A stretch of DNA of 64,000 bases from Prevotella scopos JCM 17725 (GCF_018127785.1 NZ_CP072389.1:496001-560000); one strand, 5' to 3'. Shown: positions 14,701 to 24,833, numbered from the stretch's first letter. A program made the numbers and translations. Notes: generated by a model from the sequence alone, not told the origin.

Positions 14701-16830
14701 TTATTTTTGTCTGCGACGATGGTTACCAGAAAAGTTTGGATTGAAACTCTTTGGCTGTTTCCCATTTTGTTTAGCAGATTTTCTGCGATTCTCTGTTGGT
14801 TTTTCCTCTCTTCCCTTCCGTTTTTTGTTTGGAATGTCGGGTGTACTTCCAATTGCCTTAGGATCATAGACCGCACGAGGGTGTCGCTTCGGAACATTGT
14901 CATAGAGCTTAGCAATCAAGTCACTACGTCCAATGCGGTGAAGCTCTCGCTCAATGTCACGGCGTGCCTCAGGCTTATACCAGAAGAAAAATTGTCGCTG
15001 TGCAAGTTTCTCCTTTGGTGTCTTTGCAGAGAAGATTGGTTCGAGGGTATAAGGGTCATAGCCCGTGTACCAAGCTTCTGTAGAAACAGTCATTGGGGTA
15101 GGGGTGAAGTCCTGCACCTGCTCCAAATGGAAGTCAAGGTCTTTTGTCAGTACCGCCAACTCTGCCATGTCCTCCTCCTGACAGCCAGGGTGAGAAGATA
15201 TGAAGTAAGGAATTATCTGCTGTCGCATATTCTCCTCACGGTTAATGCGGTCAAAAATCTTCTTGAAAGCATAGAATTGTTGGAACGACGGCTTACGCAT
15301 AAGTCCCAATACGCGATCTGATGTATGCTCTGGCGCAACTTTCAAACGACCACTAACATGGCGTGTTATTAGCTCGCGAGTATATTGTCTGGCAGCCTCG
15401 TTACTCTTCTCATCCTTACTCTTGTGCAGGAGAAGGTCGTAACGTACACCAGAACCGATAAAACTCTTCTTGATTCCAGGCAATTCGTCGACTGCATGAT
15501 AGATTTCAAGCAGTTTGGTGTGGTCAGTTTCAAGGTTAGGACATATTTCTGGGTTTACGCAGCTTGGACGTTTACAATGCTCACAAGCTTTCAGGTTCTT
15601 ACCCGCCATACCATACATATTTGCTGATGGACCACCAAGATCAGAGAGATAGCCCTTGAAATCGGGCATCTGCATAACCTGCTTTACTTCCTTTAAGATA
15701 CTTTCTTTGGAACGACAACTGATAAACTTACCTTGATGTGCAGAAATCGTACAGAATGAGCAACCTCCAAAACATCCGCGATGAATATTCACACTGTGTT
15801 TAATCATCTCGTAAGCAGGGATTGTCTTACCACGATATTTTGGGTGTGGTTCACGTGTGTAAGGGAGATCGTATGCCGCATCTACCTCCTCTGTTGTCAT
15901 TGTCGGGTAGGGAGGATTAACAACAGCATAGACATTGTCAACAGCTTGCAGAATTCGTTGTGCATGTTTCTTGTTCGATTCTTCCTCTATGTATTTGAAG
16001 TTCTCCGCTTGATACTTTTTATTATGCAAACAAGATTCGTGTGAATGGAGTACGATATCATCCGCCTTAATTCCTTCTGGAATATCTGATTCTTTACAAA
16101 GATAAACTGTTTGTGGAATATGTTTCAGGTCTTTGATATTAGCACCATTTTCCAACTCCTGTGCAATCCTTACCACTTGTTTTTCACCCATGCCATAGAT
16201 AATCATATCGGCACGTGCATCACAGAGAATACTCTTGCGAAGACAATCTTTCCAATAATCGTAGTGGGTGAGACGTCGCAACGAAGCCTCAATACCACCT
16301 AAGACAATAGGTACATCTGGATAGAGTTGTCTGAGGATATTCGAGTAAACGATGCTTGGATATTCTGGGCGCAAGTCGTGTCTGCCATCAGGAGAGTATG
16401 CATCTTCAGAACGCAGACGACGATTGGCTGTGTATTTGTTTACCATCGAGTCCATGGCGCCTGGTGATATACCGAAGTAGAGACGTGGCCGCCCCAACTT
16501 TTTAAAGTCGCGGAAGTCACCATGCCAATCAGGTTGTGGTACGATAGCTACCTTGTACCCTGCTGCTTCAAGGGTTCTGCCAATAACAGCTGCTCCAAAG
16601 GCAGGATGATCAATATAGGCATCACCAGAAAAGAGGATAATGTCTAACTGATCCCAACCACGGAGTTCAACCTCTCTCTTTGTAGTAGGGAGGAAGTCTG
16701 TTAGCTGAAATCTTGAAGGTCTGGCTGTCTTAGTCTCATTTTTAACAGCCTCTTCTCTATCTTGTCGCTTGGTTGCTGTTACTTTTTTATGCTGCTTTGC
16801 AGTTTTTTTATTTTCTTTTTGTGAACTCAA
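14701..16830 (-). CDS. YgiQ family radical SAM protein
   Basis: 709 residues. The N domain (about 40-215, GWDQLDIILFSGDAYIDHPA, GISPGAMDSMVNKYTANRR) is the cobalamin-binding-like region of UPF0313. The radical SAM core follows with the 4Fe-4S motif RGCFGGCSFC (Cys353, Cys357, Cys360). PAYEMIKHSV just before it and APEHTSDRVLGLMRKP later are family hallmarks. The C-terminal 60-70 residues are lysine/arginine-rich and probably disordered. The start is preceded by a lysine-rich leader (about 1-36), so a later start is possible but no better Met exists. Substrate and reaction are unknown. It is the last gene of a minus-strand run from 20703. Confidence 0.9.
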   Translation of the reverse strand: MSSQKENKKTAKQHKKVTATKRQDREEAVKNETKTARPSRFQLTDFLPTTKREVELRGWDQLDIILFSGDAYIDHPAFGAAVIGRTLEAAGYKVAIVPQPDWHGDFRDFKKLGRPRLYFGISPGAMDSMVNKYTANRRLRSEDAYSPDGRHDLRPEYPSIVYSNILRQLYPDVPIVLGGIEASLRRLTHYDYWKDCLRKSILCDARADMIIYGMGEKQVVRIAQELENGANIKDLKHIPQTVYLCKESDIPEGIKADDIVLHSHESCLHNKKYQAENFKYIEEESNKKHAQRILQAVDNVYAVVNPPYPTMTTEEVDAAYDLPYTREPHPKYRGKTIPAYEMIKHSVNIHRGCFGGCSFCTISAHQGKFISCRSKESILKEVKQVMQMPDFKGYLSDLGGPSANMYGMAGKNLKACEHCKRPSCVNPEICPNLETDHTKLLEIYHAVDELPGIKKSFIGSGVRYDLLLHKSKDEKSNEAARQYTRELITRHVSGRLKVAPEHTSDRVLGLMRKPSFQQFYAFKKIFDRINREENMRQQIIPYFISSHPGCQEEDMAELAVLTKDLDFHLEQVQDFTPTPMTVSTEAWYTGYDPYTLEPIFSAKTPKEKLAQRQFFFWYKPEARRDIERELHRIGRSDLIAKLYDNVPKRHPRAVYDPKAIGSTPDIPNKKRKGREEKPTENRRKSAKQNGKQPKSFNPNFSGNHRRRQK

Positions 16831-16915
16831 ATGTCTTTGTTTTAATTAAAGTTATCTGTGAGTGTATTATTGACTTATGAGAATCTGAACCTTATTCTAC
16901 CTAGTTGTTTACTAT

Positions 16916-17245
16916 TCAAATTGTTTCTTTGTTTTCCTCTTCAGCGTCTTTATGCGAAACGCCCCATTCTTTGTAGAGTAAAACAAGATTTTTAAGTCCG
17001 ATGGCTTTCATGTTTTGATTATAGATGACATCAAGACATAAATTCAATAAGTCTTTATCTTTACCAGGTTCTGACTCAAGAAGTCCACGAACATTGAATT
17101 TCAGTTTATCGAGGATGTTCTCGTCGATAATACCATTGGAATCAACCAATCCAGAAAGAAGTGAATACTTCTGAATAGTCTCAAGATGGTTGTCAGTAAC
17201 CTCAATGCTTCGTGTTCCCGAAGCGTTTGCTTGAATTTTATACAT
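16916..17245 (-). CDS. Conserved hypothetical 109-aa protein
   Basis: A soluble, largely helical protein without signal peptide or membrane segment (MYKIQANASGTRSIEVTDNH at the start, then DENILDKLKFNVRGLLESEP and a Glu-rich tail). No family recognised. It lies 38 bp after the golvesin/amidase gene and 85 bp before ygiQ, all on the minus strand, so it is probably cotranscribed. Its normal codon use and spacing support a real gene. Confidence 0.6.
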   Translation of the reverse strand: MYKIQANASGTRSIEVTDNHLETIQKYSLLSGLVDSNGIIDENILDKLKFNVRGLLESEPGKDKDLLNLCLDVIYNQNMKAIGLKNLVLLYKEWGVSHKDAEEENKETI

Positions 17246-17283
17246 AGTCTTTACGCTTTTAGATTATTCCAATTTCTTTGTTA

Positions 17284-19872
17284 TTACTTCTTCATCAGAA
17301 ACGTTACAATACCCTTCATGATGCTATTGCGTGTTGCAGCATCCTTGATACACTCGAAGGGGAATGATAATGTGAAGACACTATTGTCAGTTCCTTTATA
17401 TGCCACAGCAGCTGTCCGTCCATCAGCATAAGTTAATGTACTGAAAGCGTTGTCAGCAGGTAAGATGTTGTCAGGAGTGTAAGCACCGTAATGCTGCTCA
17501 TTAATAGTTCGATAAACATCGAAGGACATTCCCATACCACTTACTACAGAATTATAGTTGTCATAGTTTGCACCATCAAAGGATATCTTAAGGTTGTTTC
17601 TCAACCATTCCTGTTCATCAACAGCTTGCATATCGGATGCAAGATAAGAACCGCTGACAAAGAGCTTACCATGTGCATTTAGATACTTTGATAGTTGTTG
17701 ACAAAGTGCAGGCTTGAAAGCTTTGTAATAATACAAACTATGTCCATCATCCTTTTCATTGCCAAGGAGTAAGTCGATCATTGCATATTTAGTAAGGTTT
17801 ACTTCATTATACTCCACAGCCTTACTATCACAACTTACAACATTGTATTTTCCGGCATATCGTAAAGCTTCTGCGTGATCTTTAACGTAATTGAAGTCAT
17901 TACCCGCAATAATCTTACCAACAAGTTCCTCGCCACCATAACCTAAGGCATTAGGACCTTCTTTGCCCATCATAGCTTTATTGAAGTTGGCTTGCCTTCC
18001 TGTCCATCCAGCCACAGGACCATAGCTTAAGCCTGGGTCAGCTTCAAGGTCGAAGCCTTGTTCTGTACTTGTGTTGACAACTGCGGGAGAAGAAAGACGA
18101 TGGAAGCCATTGATAATGAGAATTGTCTGTTTTGCTCCTTCATTGTATAAGGCTGAAAGTGTAGCTGTTGGGAAGCTTTCTCCGCCACGATTACAAGCTG
18201 TTATTTTAAAGTTATATACAACACCTGGCAGCAAGTCTATCTCAAAATAAGGATTACTAACATTCACACCATTGTCAAATCCTCTTGTTCCCATTGCAAC
18301 ATAAACATTGTAGGATGTTGGATTAGCTGATGGTTCACTAGTGTCAGAGGTAGGCCTCCACTGTAATCTCACTTTCTTAGAAGATACATATTCAATCTTG
18401 AAGTTTTGTGGAGCAAGTGGTTGAACCGTATAAGTCTTACCATGCATGTTTGCTTCATATTTCAAGATGGTCTTATAAACTGAGCGTGCTAAAGTAAACT
18501 TGAAATTAGGGTCTTGTCCTAACTTAATGTCAGGGAAGTTTTGATGCGAAAGAGTTTCAAGGATTGCTGATGGCACTTCGGGAAGACGAGTTTCACTGTA
18601 GTTGCGATCCCAAATGGAACGGGTAGTCCAATTCATGTGGAAAGCATTATCTAAATCTTTCTTAACATTGGCTACCAACTGTTCTGCAAAGGTCTTAGAA
18701 ACCTTACGTGAAAGACCATCACCTAAAGTGTTGTCTCCACTTTGTGTTGTACAGATGCCCAAAGTGCCTACAAAACTATCATCAGCTTTTACGCCAGCAT
18801 CGCTGTGTATGGCCAATGTGAGTTCAATAGGAACCTTTTTCCCATCCTTCTTATCAGGGAGATAACAAGAGCCTCCTGCAAGCCAATTCGTCATCAATGA
18901 TCGACAGTTGATATCGTCGTTATAATCATTAGAACCATTACTCTTGCTGACGACACTCCATGGAGCTCCAGCCCATTGTGTTGAGTATCTTGCTCCTTCA
19001 AGGAAGCGTGGAACGCCACTTATTGTTCCACCACGAACAATATTGCCCATACCACTACCGAAGCGAACGGCATCCGTGGTGACAATGCCTCTACGAGAAC
19101 TATGATTTGTCAAAACAACAGAGTTATTGATGCTATTTCCTTTGTCAAAATCAAACGTACCAAGATAAACCCATGTGCCTCCACCCATACGCTGGTTCAC
19201 ACGGAAATGAGTTTCTTGTCCCTTGTGAAAAACAATATATTCAGCTGCATCAACACTTTTCTTTTGTGTTTGATAACTTACATAGACAGCGTAGCGTCCA
19301 GTTTCAGGGATGGTTGGTTGATAGACGACTGAACTAAGCTTACTGTTACGCTTTCTTGCTTTAACTTGTCGCGCTGTACCTGCTGTAAATGGATTCTCAC
19401 CATCGTTATAGCTGCCATAATGTAGTGCGAAACCTTTTGTGGATGTAGTAGCCCACTTCTTCTTCATACTTTCTTCCTTATAGTCGATACGACTATCATT
19501 ATCAACTATAATTTCATTCTTTTGCCAGTTTCTTTCACGTGGTGTAAAGACAATGGCGCCTGCATTCTCAAGCATTGGAATGAGATAAGGAAGAACTATC
19601 GTTTGTGTATAAAGGTCCTCCGTGGTACAGAACAAGATGGGTCTTTGCCATTTCCATCCGCCTTTATTTGCATCATAATATTTTCCATGGGACGACCAAA
19701 CAGAAAGATGTCTGTTTTGTAATCCCTCTGTTATTTCATTTGGGCGAGAAACATTTTTCACCCAAGGCGCATCGTCATAATTGGTTTTCCCCCATGTTGA
19801 TTTACCCACTTGTGCAAAGGTATTCGCAAACGATATTGCAAGAAGTGCTGTAAACAGTAGTTTTATCTTCAT
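17284..19872 (-). CDS. Secreted golvesin/amidase/fibronectin type III protein
   Basis: The frame opens at 19890, but ATG at 19872 starts a clean signal peptide (MKIKLLFTALLAISFANTFA, cleaved before QVGKS), so that start is used, giving 862 residues. In the 868-residue frame numbering, residues about 140-280 form a golvesin-like beta domain (IPETGRYAVYVSYQ, TWVYLGTFDFDKG, VTTDAVRFGSG). About 300-475 look like a divergent N-acetylmuramoyl-L-alanine amidase fold (LTLAIHSDAG, AILETLSHQNF). About 490-590 is a fibronectin type III domain (APQNFKIEYVSSKKVRLQWR). The last 270 residues are unassigned. Bacteroidota relatives are often labelled xanthan lyase. A periplasmic or surface role in peptidoglycan is inferred. 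It overlaps no neighbour with this start. Confidence 0.8.
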   Translation of the reverse strand: MKIKLLFTALLAISFANTFAQVGKSTWGKTNYDDAPWVKNVSRPNEITEGLQNRHLSVWSSHGKYYDANKGGWKWQRPILFCTTEDLYTQTIVLPYLIPMLENAGAIVFTPRERNWQKNEIIVDNDSRIDYKEESMKKKWATTSTKGFALHYGSYNDGENPFTAGTARQVKARKRNSKLSSVVYQPTIPETGRYAVYVSYQTQKKSVDAAEYIVFHKGQETHFRVNQRMGGGTWVYLGTFDFDKGNSINNSVVLTNHSSRRGIVTTDAVRFGSGMGNIVRGGTISGVPRFLEGARYSTQWAGAPWSVVSKSNGSNDYNDDINCRSLMTNWLAGGSCYLPDKKDGKKVPIELTLAIHSDAGVKADDSFVGTLGICTTQSGDNTLGDGLSRKVSKTFAEQLVANVKKDLDNAFHMNWTTRSIWDRNYSETRLPEVPSAILETLSHQNFPDIKLGQDPNFKFTLARSVYKTILKYEANMHGKTYTVQPLAPQNFKIEYVSSKKVRLQWRPTSDTSEPSANPTSYNVYVAMGTRGFDNGVNVSNPYFEIDLLPGVVYNFKITACNRGGESFPTATLSALYNEGAKQTILIINGFHRLSSPAVVNTSTEQGFDLEADPGLSYGPVAGWTGRQANFNKAMMGKEGPNALGYGGEELVGKIIAGNDFNYVKDHAEALRYAGKYNVVSCDSKAVEYNEVNLTKYAMIDLLLGNEKDDGHSLYYYKAFKPALCQQLSKYLNAHGKLFVSGSYLASDMQAVDEQEWLRNNLKISFDGANYDNYNSVVSGMGMSFDVYRTINEQHYGAYTPDNILPADNAFSTLTYADGRTAAVAYKGTDNSVFTLSFPFECIKDAATRNSIMKGIVTFLMKK

Positions 19873-19879
19873 TATCCGT

Positions 19880-20431
19880 CTAGTTTCCAATCGTAAACAA
19901 TTCTGGATGTTTACCCTTAAAGTCTTTGAAATACAATTTGACTTCCCTCATATCTTTTTCTATGTCACCTGAAGGTGTTATGACCTTAGAACACTCTATC
20001 AGTTTCCGTTCATAATCTAAACCATATAGATAGATAGGCAGTTGAGCTTTTAAAGCAATATAATAAAAGCCCTTCTTCCAATCAGGGTTTAAACTTCTGG
20101 TACCTTCTGGAGTAATACAAAGTTGAAACTTATCAGCCTTCATTGCATAATCAGCTAATCTGTCTGTCATACTCGTTTTCTTATCACGCCATACAGGAAT
20201 ACCTCCAAGACTTCGAAAGATAGGACCTAGTGGCCAGAAAAACCATTCCTTCTTCATGAGGAAATTACTTTTCTGTTTTTCAGCCCGGGCATAAAGTTGT
20301 CCTATAAGAAAATCAAGATTACTCGTATGAGGTGCAAGGCAAATAATAGCTTTGTCAGGCAAAGTAAACCTAACATCCTTCTTCCACCCCATAAAATTAT
20401 AAAGAAGCCACTTAGATAAAGCTTGTAACAT
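19880..20431 (-). CDS. PlsC-like 1-acyl-glycerol-3-phosphate acyltransferase
   Basis: 183 residues. It has the acyltransferase HX4D motif as HTSNLD (His35, Asp40), a GGIPVWRDKK region (about 83) and the acceptor-binding PEGTRS motif (about 108). This short branch lacks the N-terminal membrane helices of long PlsC and is common in Bacteroidota. It probably acylates lysophosphatidic acid or a related lipid at the inner membrane. The start codon overlaps the stop of the preceding 90-aa gene, and its stop is 7 bp before the golvesin gene, so the three are an operon. Confidence 0.85.
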   Translation of the reverse strand: MLQALSKWLLYNFMGWKKDVRFTLPDKAIICLAPHTSNLDFLIGQLYARAEKQKSNFLMKKEWFFWPLGPIFRSLGGIPVWRDKKTSMTDRLADYAMKADKFQLCITPEGTRSLNPDWKKGFYYIALKAQLPIYLYGLDYERKLIECSKVITPSGDIEKDMREVKLYFKDFKGKHPELFTIGN

Positions 20432-20703
20432 TATGCAAGGTTATTGAGTTGATCAACAATCTCATTGACTTCTTTACTAAACTTATCCTTTAAGTCTTTG
20501 AAATAGACTTTAGCAGGCATACCAGGTTGAACATGAGACACGCGTCTGATGTAGTTGCTGTGCATTACCAAGATGGCAGTGAGGATAGCCTCTGTATTGT
20601 CATTATCACGATTTTCACCATAGAGAGATGCTGCGATACCCTCTGTGAACAAATCACCACAAATATAATTGATGGTGCGTTTCAAATCTCTTTTGTTACT
20701 CAT
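20431..20703 (-). CDS. Conserved hypothetical 90-aa protein
   Basis: A soluble helical protein (MSNKRDLKRTINYICGDLFT at the start, SHVQPGMPAKVYFKDLKDKF later). I recall similar short proteins beside acyltransferases in Bacteroidales, but no function is known. It leads the minus-strand run and overlaps the acyltransferase start by 1 bp, which indicates translational coupling. A -7 box lies 39 bp upstream at 20742-20749. Confidence 0.7.
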   Translation of the reverse strand: MSNKRDLKRTINYICGDLFTEGIAASLYGENRDNDNTEAILTAILVMHSNYIRRVSHVQPGMPAKVYFKDLKDKFSKEVNEIVDQLNNLA

Positions 20704-20741
20704 ATTTAATCCTAAATAGCTATATTTTACATATTAACGTT

Positions 20742-20749
20742 CAAAGATA
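20742..20749 (-). promoter_or_regulatory. -7 box for the 20703-14701 gene run
   Basis: The minus strand reads TATCTTTG, an exact consensus match, 39 bp upstream of the start at 20703. Confidence 0.6.
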
Positions 20750-20843
20750 AATAAAAAAATAGAAAAGCAAAGCTTTCTCACATAAAAATAGAGTTAAAAT
20801 TTTAATTTAGCTTTTTTTCTTTTCTTTTATCGGATAAAAAAGG

Positions 20844-20851
20844 TAATTTTG
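20844..20851 (+). promoter_or_regulatory. -7 box for pfp
   Basis: TAATTTTG followed by CAG, an exact consensus match, 120 bp upstream of the pfp start, leaving a long 5' leader. Confidence 0.55.
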
Positions 20852-20970
20852 CAGAAGATATGATGTAATGACAAAGTGAAGGTAAACTTCCTTTGTTCTC
20901 GTTTGCATTTAATTATCGGAATTAAAGATATAAAACAAATCATTATATTTAAATCATTTAAATTAAACAC

Positions 20971-22614
20971 ATGGAAATTAGCGCATTGCAGAAGGAAAGA
21001 GCAGGCTATCAGCCAAAGTTACCAAAGGCTCTTCAGGGTGCAGTAAAGGTGAAGGAAGGTGCTCCTACACAGAGTGTTGACAATCAGGAGGAAATCAAGA
21101 AGTTATTCCCTAACACGTACGGAATGCCTCTCGTAGAGTTTGTTCCATCTGACGCAGCAAACAATGCTAAGATTAACGTTGGTATCATTCTCTCAGGTGG
21201 TCAGGCTCCTGGTGGACACAATGTTATTTCTGGTCTCTTTGATGAGGTTAAGAAGTTAAACCCAGAAAACCGTCTTTATGGTTTTCTCATGGGTCCTGGT
21301 GGTCTTGTTGATCACAAATACATTGAGATTACAGCAGAAAATCTTCAGGCTTACCGCAACACTGGTGGTTTCGATATGATTGGTTCTGGTAGAACTAAAC
21401 TCGAGAAGGAAGAGCAGTTTGAGAAGGGTCTTGAGATTATCCGCCAGTTGGATATTAAGGCTATTGTAATCATCGGTGGTGATGACTCTAATACCAATGC
21501 TTGTGTATTGGCAGAATACTATGCTTCTAAGAATTATGGTGTTCAGGTTATTGGTTGCCCTAAGACTATTGATGGCGACTTGAAGAACGATCAGATTGAG
21601 ACTTCTTTCGGTTTCGATACAGCAACTAAGACATACTCTGAGCTTATTGGTAACATTGAGCGTGACTGTAACTCTGCTCGTAAGTATTGGCACTTCATCA
21701 AGTTGATGGGTCGTTCTGCATCTCACATCGCTCTTGAGTGTGCTTTGCAGACTCAGCCAAACATCTGCTTGGTATCTGAGGAAATTGAATCTAAGGATCA
21801 GACTTTGAATGATATCGTTGAGTATATCGCAGGTGTTGTTGCATACCGTGCAGAGCAGGGCAACAACTTCGGTGTTGTTTTGATTCCAGAAGGTCTTATC
21901 GAGTTTATTCCTGCTATCGGTCGTTTGATTCAGGAGTTGAATGATTTGCTCGCTGCTCATGGCGCTGATTATTTGAACCTTGACAAGGATGCACAGCGTA
22001 AGTATATCCTTGAACACCTTTCTGCAGAGAACAAGGCTACATTTGAGACACTTCCAGAGGGTGTTGCTCGTCAGCTTTCTCTCGATCGTGACCCACACGG
22101 AAACGTACAGGTATCTCTCATCGAGACAGAAAAGCTTATCTCTGAGATGGTTGCAGCTAAGCTTGATCAGTGGAAGAAGGAAGGTAAGTACAATGGTAAG
22201 TTCTCTCCTTTGCACCACTTCTTTGGTTACGAGGGTCGTTGTGCAGCTCCTTCTAACTTTGATGCAGACTACTGTTACGCACTTGGTTCATCTGCAGCTC
22301 AGTTGATTGCAAATGGCAAGACTGGTTACATGGCTATCGTTAAGAACACAACTGCAAGTGCTGATCAGTGGAAGGCAGGAGGTGTGCCAATCACTATGAT
22401 GATGAATATGGAGAGACGTAATGGTGAGATGAAACCTGTTATTCGTAAGGCACTTGTTGAGCTTGATGGTGCTCCATTCAAGACTTTTGCTGCTCAGCGT
22501 GAGAAATGGGCTAAAGAGACTTGCTACATTTATCCAGGTCCTATCCAGTATTGGGGTCCTTCTTCAGTATGTGATTTGACTACCAAGACACTTGAGTTAG
22601 AGCAGGCTAAGTAA
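20971..22614 (+). CDS. pfp: Diphosphate--fructose-6-phosphate 1-phosphotransferase
   Basis: 547 residues, matching the long PPi-dependent phosphofructokinase branch (about 550 aa) rather than ATP-PFK (about 320 aa). It phosphorylates fructose 6-phosphate with pyrophosphate in glycolysis, reversibly. Visible motifs are the N-terminal [18 protein letters not shown], the PPi-specific GGDDSN loop (ATP enzymes have GGDGS), the catalytic [10 protein letters not shown] and the substrate-binding [14 protein letters not shown]. Codon use is noticeably optimised (GGT, CGT, AAG), as expected for a highly expressed gene. It is monocistronic, with a box at 20844 and a terminator at 22627. Confidence 0.95.
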   Translation: MEISALQKERAGYQPKLPKALQGAVKVKEGAPTQSVDNQEEIKKLFPNTYGMPLVEFVPSDAANNAKINVGIILSGGQAPGGHNVISGLFDEVKKLNPENRLYGFLMGPGGLVDHKYIEITAENLQAYRNTGGFDMIGSGRTKLEKEEQFEKGLEIIRQLDIKAIVIIGGDDSNTNACVLAEYYASKNYGVQVIGCPKTIDGDLKNDQIETSFGFDTATKTYSELIGNIERDCNSARKYWHFIKLMGRSASHIALECALQTQPNICLVSEEIESKDQTLNDIVEYIAGVVAYRAEQGNNFGVVLIPEGLIEFIPAIGRLIQELNDLLAAHGADYLNLDKDAQRKYILEHLSAENKATFETLPEGVARQLSLDRDPHGNVQVSLIETEKLISEMVAAKLDQWKKEGKYNGKFSPLHHFFGYEGRCAAPSNFDADYCYALGSSAAQLIANGKTGYMAIVKNTTASADQWKAGGVPITMMMNMERRNGEMKPVIRKALVELDGAPFKTFAAQREKWAKETCYIYPGPIQYWGPSSVCDLTTKTLELEQAK

Positions 22615-22626
22615 TAGTATATTTAT

Positions 22627-22670
22627 AAAGAAGAAATAGAGGGGTAATTATATCCTCTGTTTCTTCTTTT
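22627..22670 (+). terminator. Intrinsic terminator of pfp
   Basis: AAAGAAGAAATAGAGG pairs with CCTCTGTTTCTTCTTT around an 11-nt loop, 12 bp after the stop, with T-rich sequence on the 3' arm. Confidence 0.75.
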
Positions 22671-22990
22671 GCTTTATACAACATAAACTTTGTCATGTCT
22701 TATAACTATTTAATGAGTTGACAATAGAATTAATAATTCATTTAATTCTTATTCTTCTATTATTGTATTAATGTAAAGAATAGAGACATATTTTATGGTT
22801 ATAAGTAGTACTTAATAGTCTTGATTTACGTGGTCATATAGTATCCAATTGAATTCCCATCATCAACTTGTTCGAATACGATACTAATTCGTTTTTCATG
22901 AAGAGAAATTCCTCATTCATGAGAAGAGTTTGTAAAATACAAGTTAACACAGAGTTTAAGTAAAACTTCAAATTACCCTAAAGCAAGAAC
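22671..22990. other. 320-bp AT-rich intergenic stretch
   Basis: Apart from a weak inverted pair around TTTTTCATGAAGAG and CTCATTCATGAG (about 22893-22924), I see nothing in it. It presumably carries the promoter of the GH25 gene. Confidence 0.5.
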
Positions 22991-23869
22991 ATGTTTATTT
23001 CCAAAGTACTTCATTCACTACTAAAAACTTGGGCGCATCTGCCAAGTTGGATGAAATGGGTTGGAGGAGTGTGTGTTGCTGTAGTATATAGTTATTTATT
23101 TTATTTCTTTTTTGTTTCACCTACAGGCTTCAGATGGCGTGCTATCTATGGTGACCCTGATTATCCAGAAGGATATACGATTTATGGAATTGATGTAAGT
23201 CGTTATCAAGGTACGATTAACTGGAACCGACTCAGGAATGCGTTGATTGATCGTTCACCTATACGTTTTGTTATAATAAAATCTACAGAGGGTGATAATC
23301 ATGTTGATGCGATGTTCAGAGATAATTTCTATAATGCAAAAGAGTCAGGCTTTATTCGTGGAGTCTATCATTTTTGGAGCAATAACTCTTCTGCACGTCG
23401 TCAGGCTTATTTCTTCCTCGCAATGGTTCATCTTCAGCCAGGTGATCTCCCACCCGTACTCGATGTTGAGCATAAACCACAGAACATTAGCACTGAAGAG
23501 TTTCAGCAAAACATTCTGACTTGGTTACATATTGTAGAAGATAAGTACCATGTAAAACCTATCATCTATACCTATTATAAATTTAAAGATCAATATCTTT
23601 CGGATTCACGCTTTGATGATTATCCTTATTGGATAGCGCATTATTATGTTAATCAGATGGAATATCAAGGTGCTTGGAAATTCTGGCAACATACCGATGC
23701 CGGCAGACTACCTGGTATTAAGGGATACGTAGATTTAGATATCTACAATGGTAGTTTCTACGATTTGCAACATCTACTTATCTCAAAAGAGGTTACGCCC
23801 GCTCAAGTAACAAACAGCACCAGTCATGATTCAACAAGCGTTGACTCTCTTTCAGACCAAGTTCATTAG
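22991..23869 (+). CDS. Membrane-anchored GH25 lysozyme
   Basis: 292 residues. A membrane segment (about 20-43, VGGVCVAVVYSYLFYFFF) anchors a periplasmic GH25 muramidase that cuts peptidoglycan at MurNAc-GlcNAc bonds. Family motifs are GIDVSRYQGTINW with Asp68, FVIIKSTEG, GVYHFW and the catalytic PPVLDVE with Asp158 and Glu160. The C-terminal 30 residues are Ser/Thr-rich and low complexity. Its last 77 bp overlap the convergent prmA gene tail to tail. It stands alone on this strand. Confidence 0.88.
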   Translation: MFISKVLHSLLKTWAHLPSWMKWVGGVCVAVVYSYLFYFFFVSPTGFRWRAIYGDPDYPEGYTIYGIDVSRYQGTINWNRLRNALIDRSPIRFVIIKSTEGDNHVDAMFRDNFYNAKESGFIRGVYHFWSNNSSARRQAYFFLAMVHLQPGDLPPVLDVEHKPQNISTEEFQQNILTWLHIVEDKYHVKPIIYTYYKFKDQYLSDSRFDDYPYWIAHYYVNQMEYQGAWKFWQHTDAGRLPGIKGYVDLDIYNGSFYDLQHLLISKEVTPAQVTNSTSHDSTSVDSLSDQVH

Positions 23870-24662
23870 CTTTATGAAGGATCGCTTCTGCGTCCTGTTC
23901 ATAAAAACCACTTAAAATTATCTTCGAATTAGTCGTCATGACGCTGACAAATTCGTCAATGTCATCAAGGATAATATTACGATTGATATTTGCTAAGATG
24001 ACATCAAAGACACCACTTACATGTGACAAAACTCGTTTGTCGCCTTCAAGAACGTCTAATTCGATATCATTCAGTTTGGCATTGTGTTCTGCATTGCGTA
24101 CACTCCACTCGTCAATGTCATAGCTGACAATATCCTTTGCACCACATTTTGCAGCTACAATACCTAGAATACCCGTACCACAGCCACAGTCGAGAACTCG
24201 TTTGCCTTTAAGGTCTTGACTCAGTAATAATGAAACTATCATCTGTGTTGTTTCATGTGTGCCAGTTCCAAAAGCCTGTTGTGCGTCTATAACTATCTTC
24301 ATCGGTATGTTCGCAAGTTGAGGATACTTTGAAATGGCCTCTTGCTCCATATTTTTACAGACGATAGCACAACGATTATCAATGATAATAGGATCAAACC
24401 CAGTTTTCTCCCATTCTTCATTCCAATTCTTATCTTCTGCTTGATTTACCGTAAACGAAACCTTTACATCAGGAATAGGTAGATGCTGAATGGTTTCAGA
24501 GAGTGTTTCTTCATTGAAAAGATCTTCTTGACAGTATCCAACAAGTCCGTCTGATTCGTCTGTGAAAGAATCGAAACCAACTTCGCCTGCAAGAGCTGCT
24601 ATTATGTCTCTTACATCCTGAGAATCAGGTTCTGCCGTAAACTTTACTTGTATATATTTCAT
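23793..24662 (-). CDS. prmA: Ribosomal protein L11 methyltransferase
   Basis: The frame opens at 24716, but ATG at 24662 (MKYIQVKFTAEPDSQDVRDI) is the family-like start, and the -7 box at 24684-24691 lies between, so it is used; 289 residues. PrmA trimethylates ribosomal protein L11 with SAM. The N domain (1-about 110) is the L11-binding region. The SAM site is LDCGCGTGILGIVAAKCGA, and the post-I motif VILANINRN (NPxY-like) is present. The 3' end overlaps the lysozyme gene by 77 bp in convergent orientation. Confidence 0.92.
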   Translation of the reverse strand: MKYIQVKFTAEPDSQDVRDIIAALAGEVGFDSFTDESDGLVGYCQEDLFNEETLSETIQHLPIPDVKVSFTVNQAEDKNWNEEWEKTGFDPIIIDNRCAIVCKNMEQEAISKYPQLANIPMKIVIDAQQAFGTGTHETTQMIVSLLLSQDLKGKRVLDCGCGTGILGIVAAKCGAKDIVSYDIDEWSVRNAEHNAKLNDIELDVLEGDKRVLSHVSGVFDVILANINRNIILDDIDEFVSVMTTNSKIILSGFYEQDAEAILHKANELGLKESQRLLNHDWCCLLLERA

Positions 24663-24683
24663 CTTGGTGTTAAATTTATACTG

Positions 24684-24691
24684 CAAATTTA
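24684..24691 (-). promoter_or_regulatory. -7 box for prmA
   Basis: The minus strand reads TAAATTTG followed by CAG, 22 bp upstream of the ATG at 24662. Its position rules out the longer upstream start. Confidence 0.55.
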
Positions 24692-24756
24692 TAAAAAATA
24701 GGGAAAAACCTACCATGGATTAGGGAAAATCCGTATATTTGCAAAGAAAGTTGTCT

Positions 24757-24764
24757 TATTTTTG
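24757..24764 (+). promoter_or_regulatory. -7 box of the IS-interrupted Tyr/Gly-rich gene
   Basis: TATTTTTG followed by CAC, 70 bp upstream of ATG at 24834. A second match, TATATTTG, is at 24734-24741. Transcripts from here would meet the terminator-like IS end at 24875. Confidence 0.5.
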
Positions 24765-24833
24765 CACTATAAAGATTGTAAACATACTAATTCTTGGTGT
24801 TAAAAATAAATATAATTAAAAAATATAAGGTAT

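Noticed and set aside
21256..22218. 320-codon open frame antisense to pfp
   Set aside because: Shadow of a strongly codon-biased gene; low-complexity Leu/Thr/Asn composition and no start signals.
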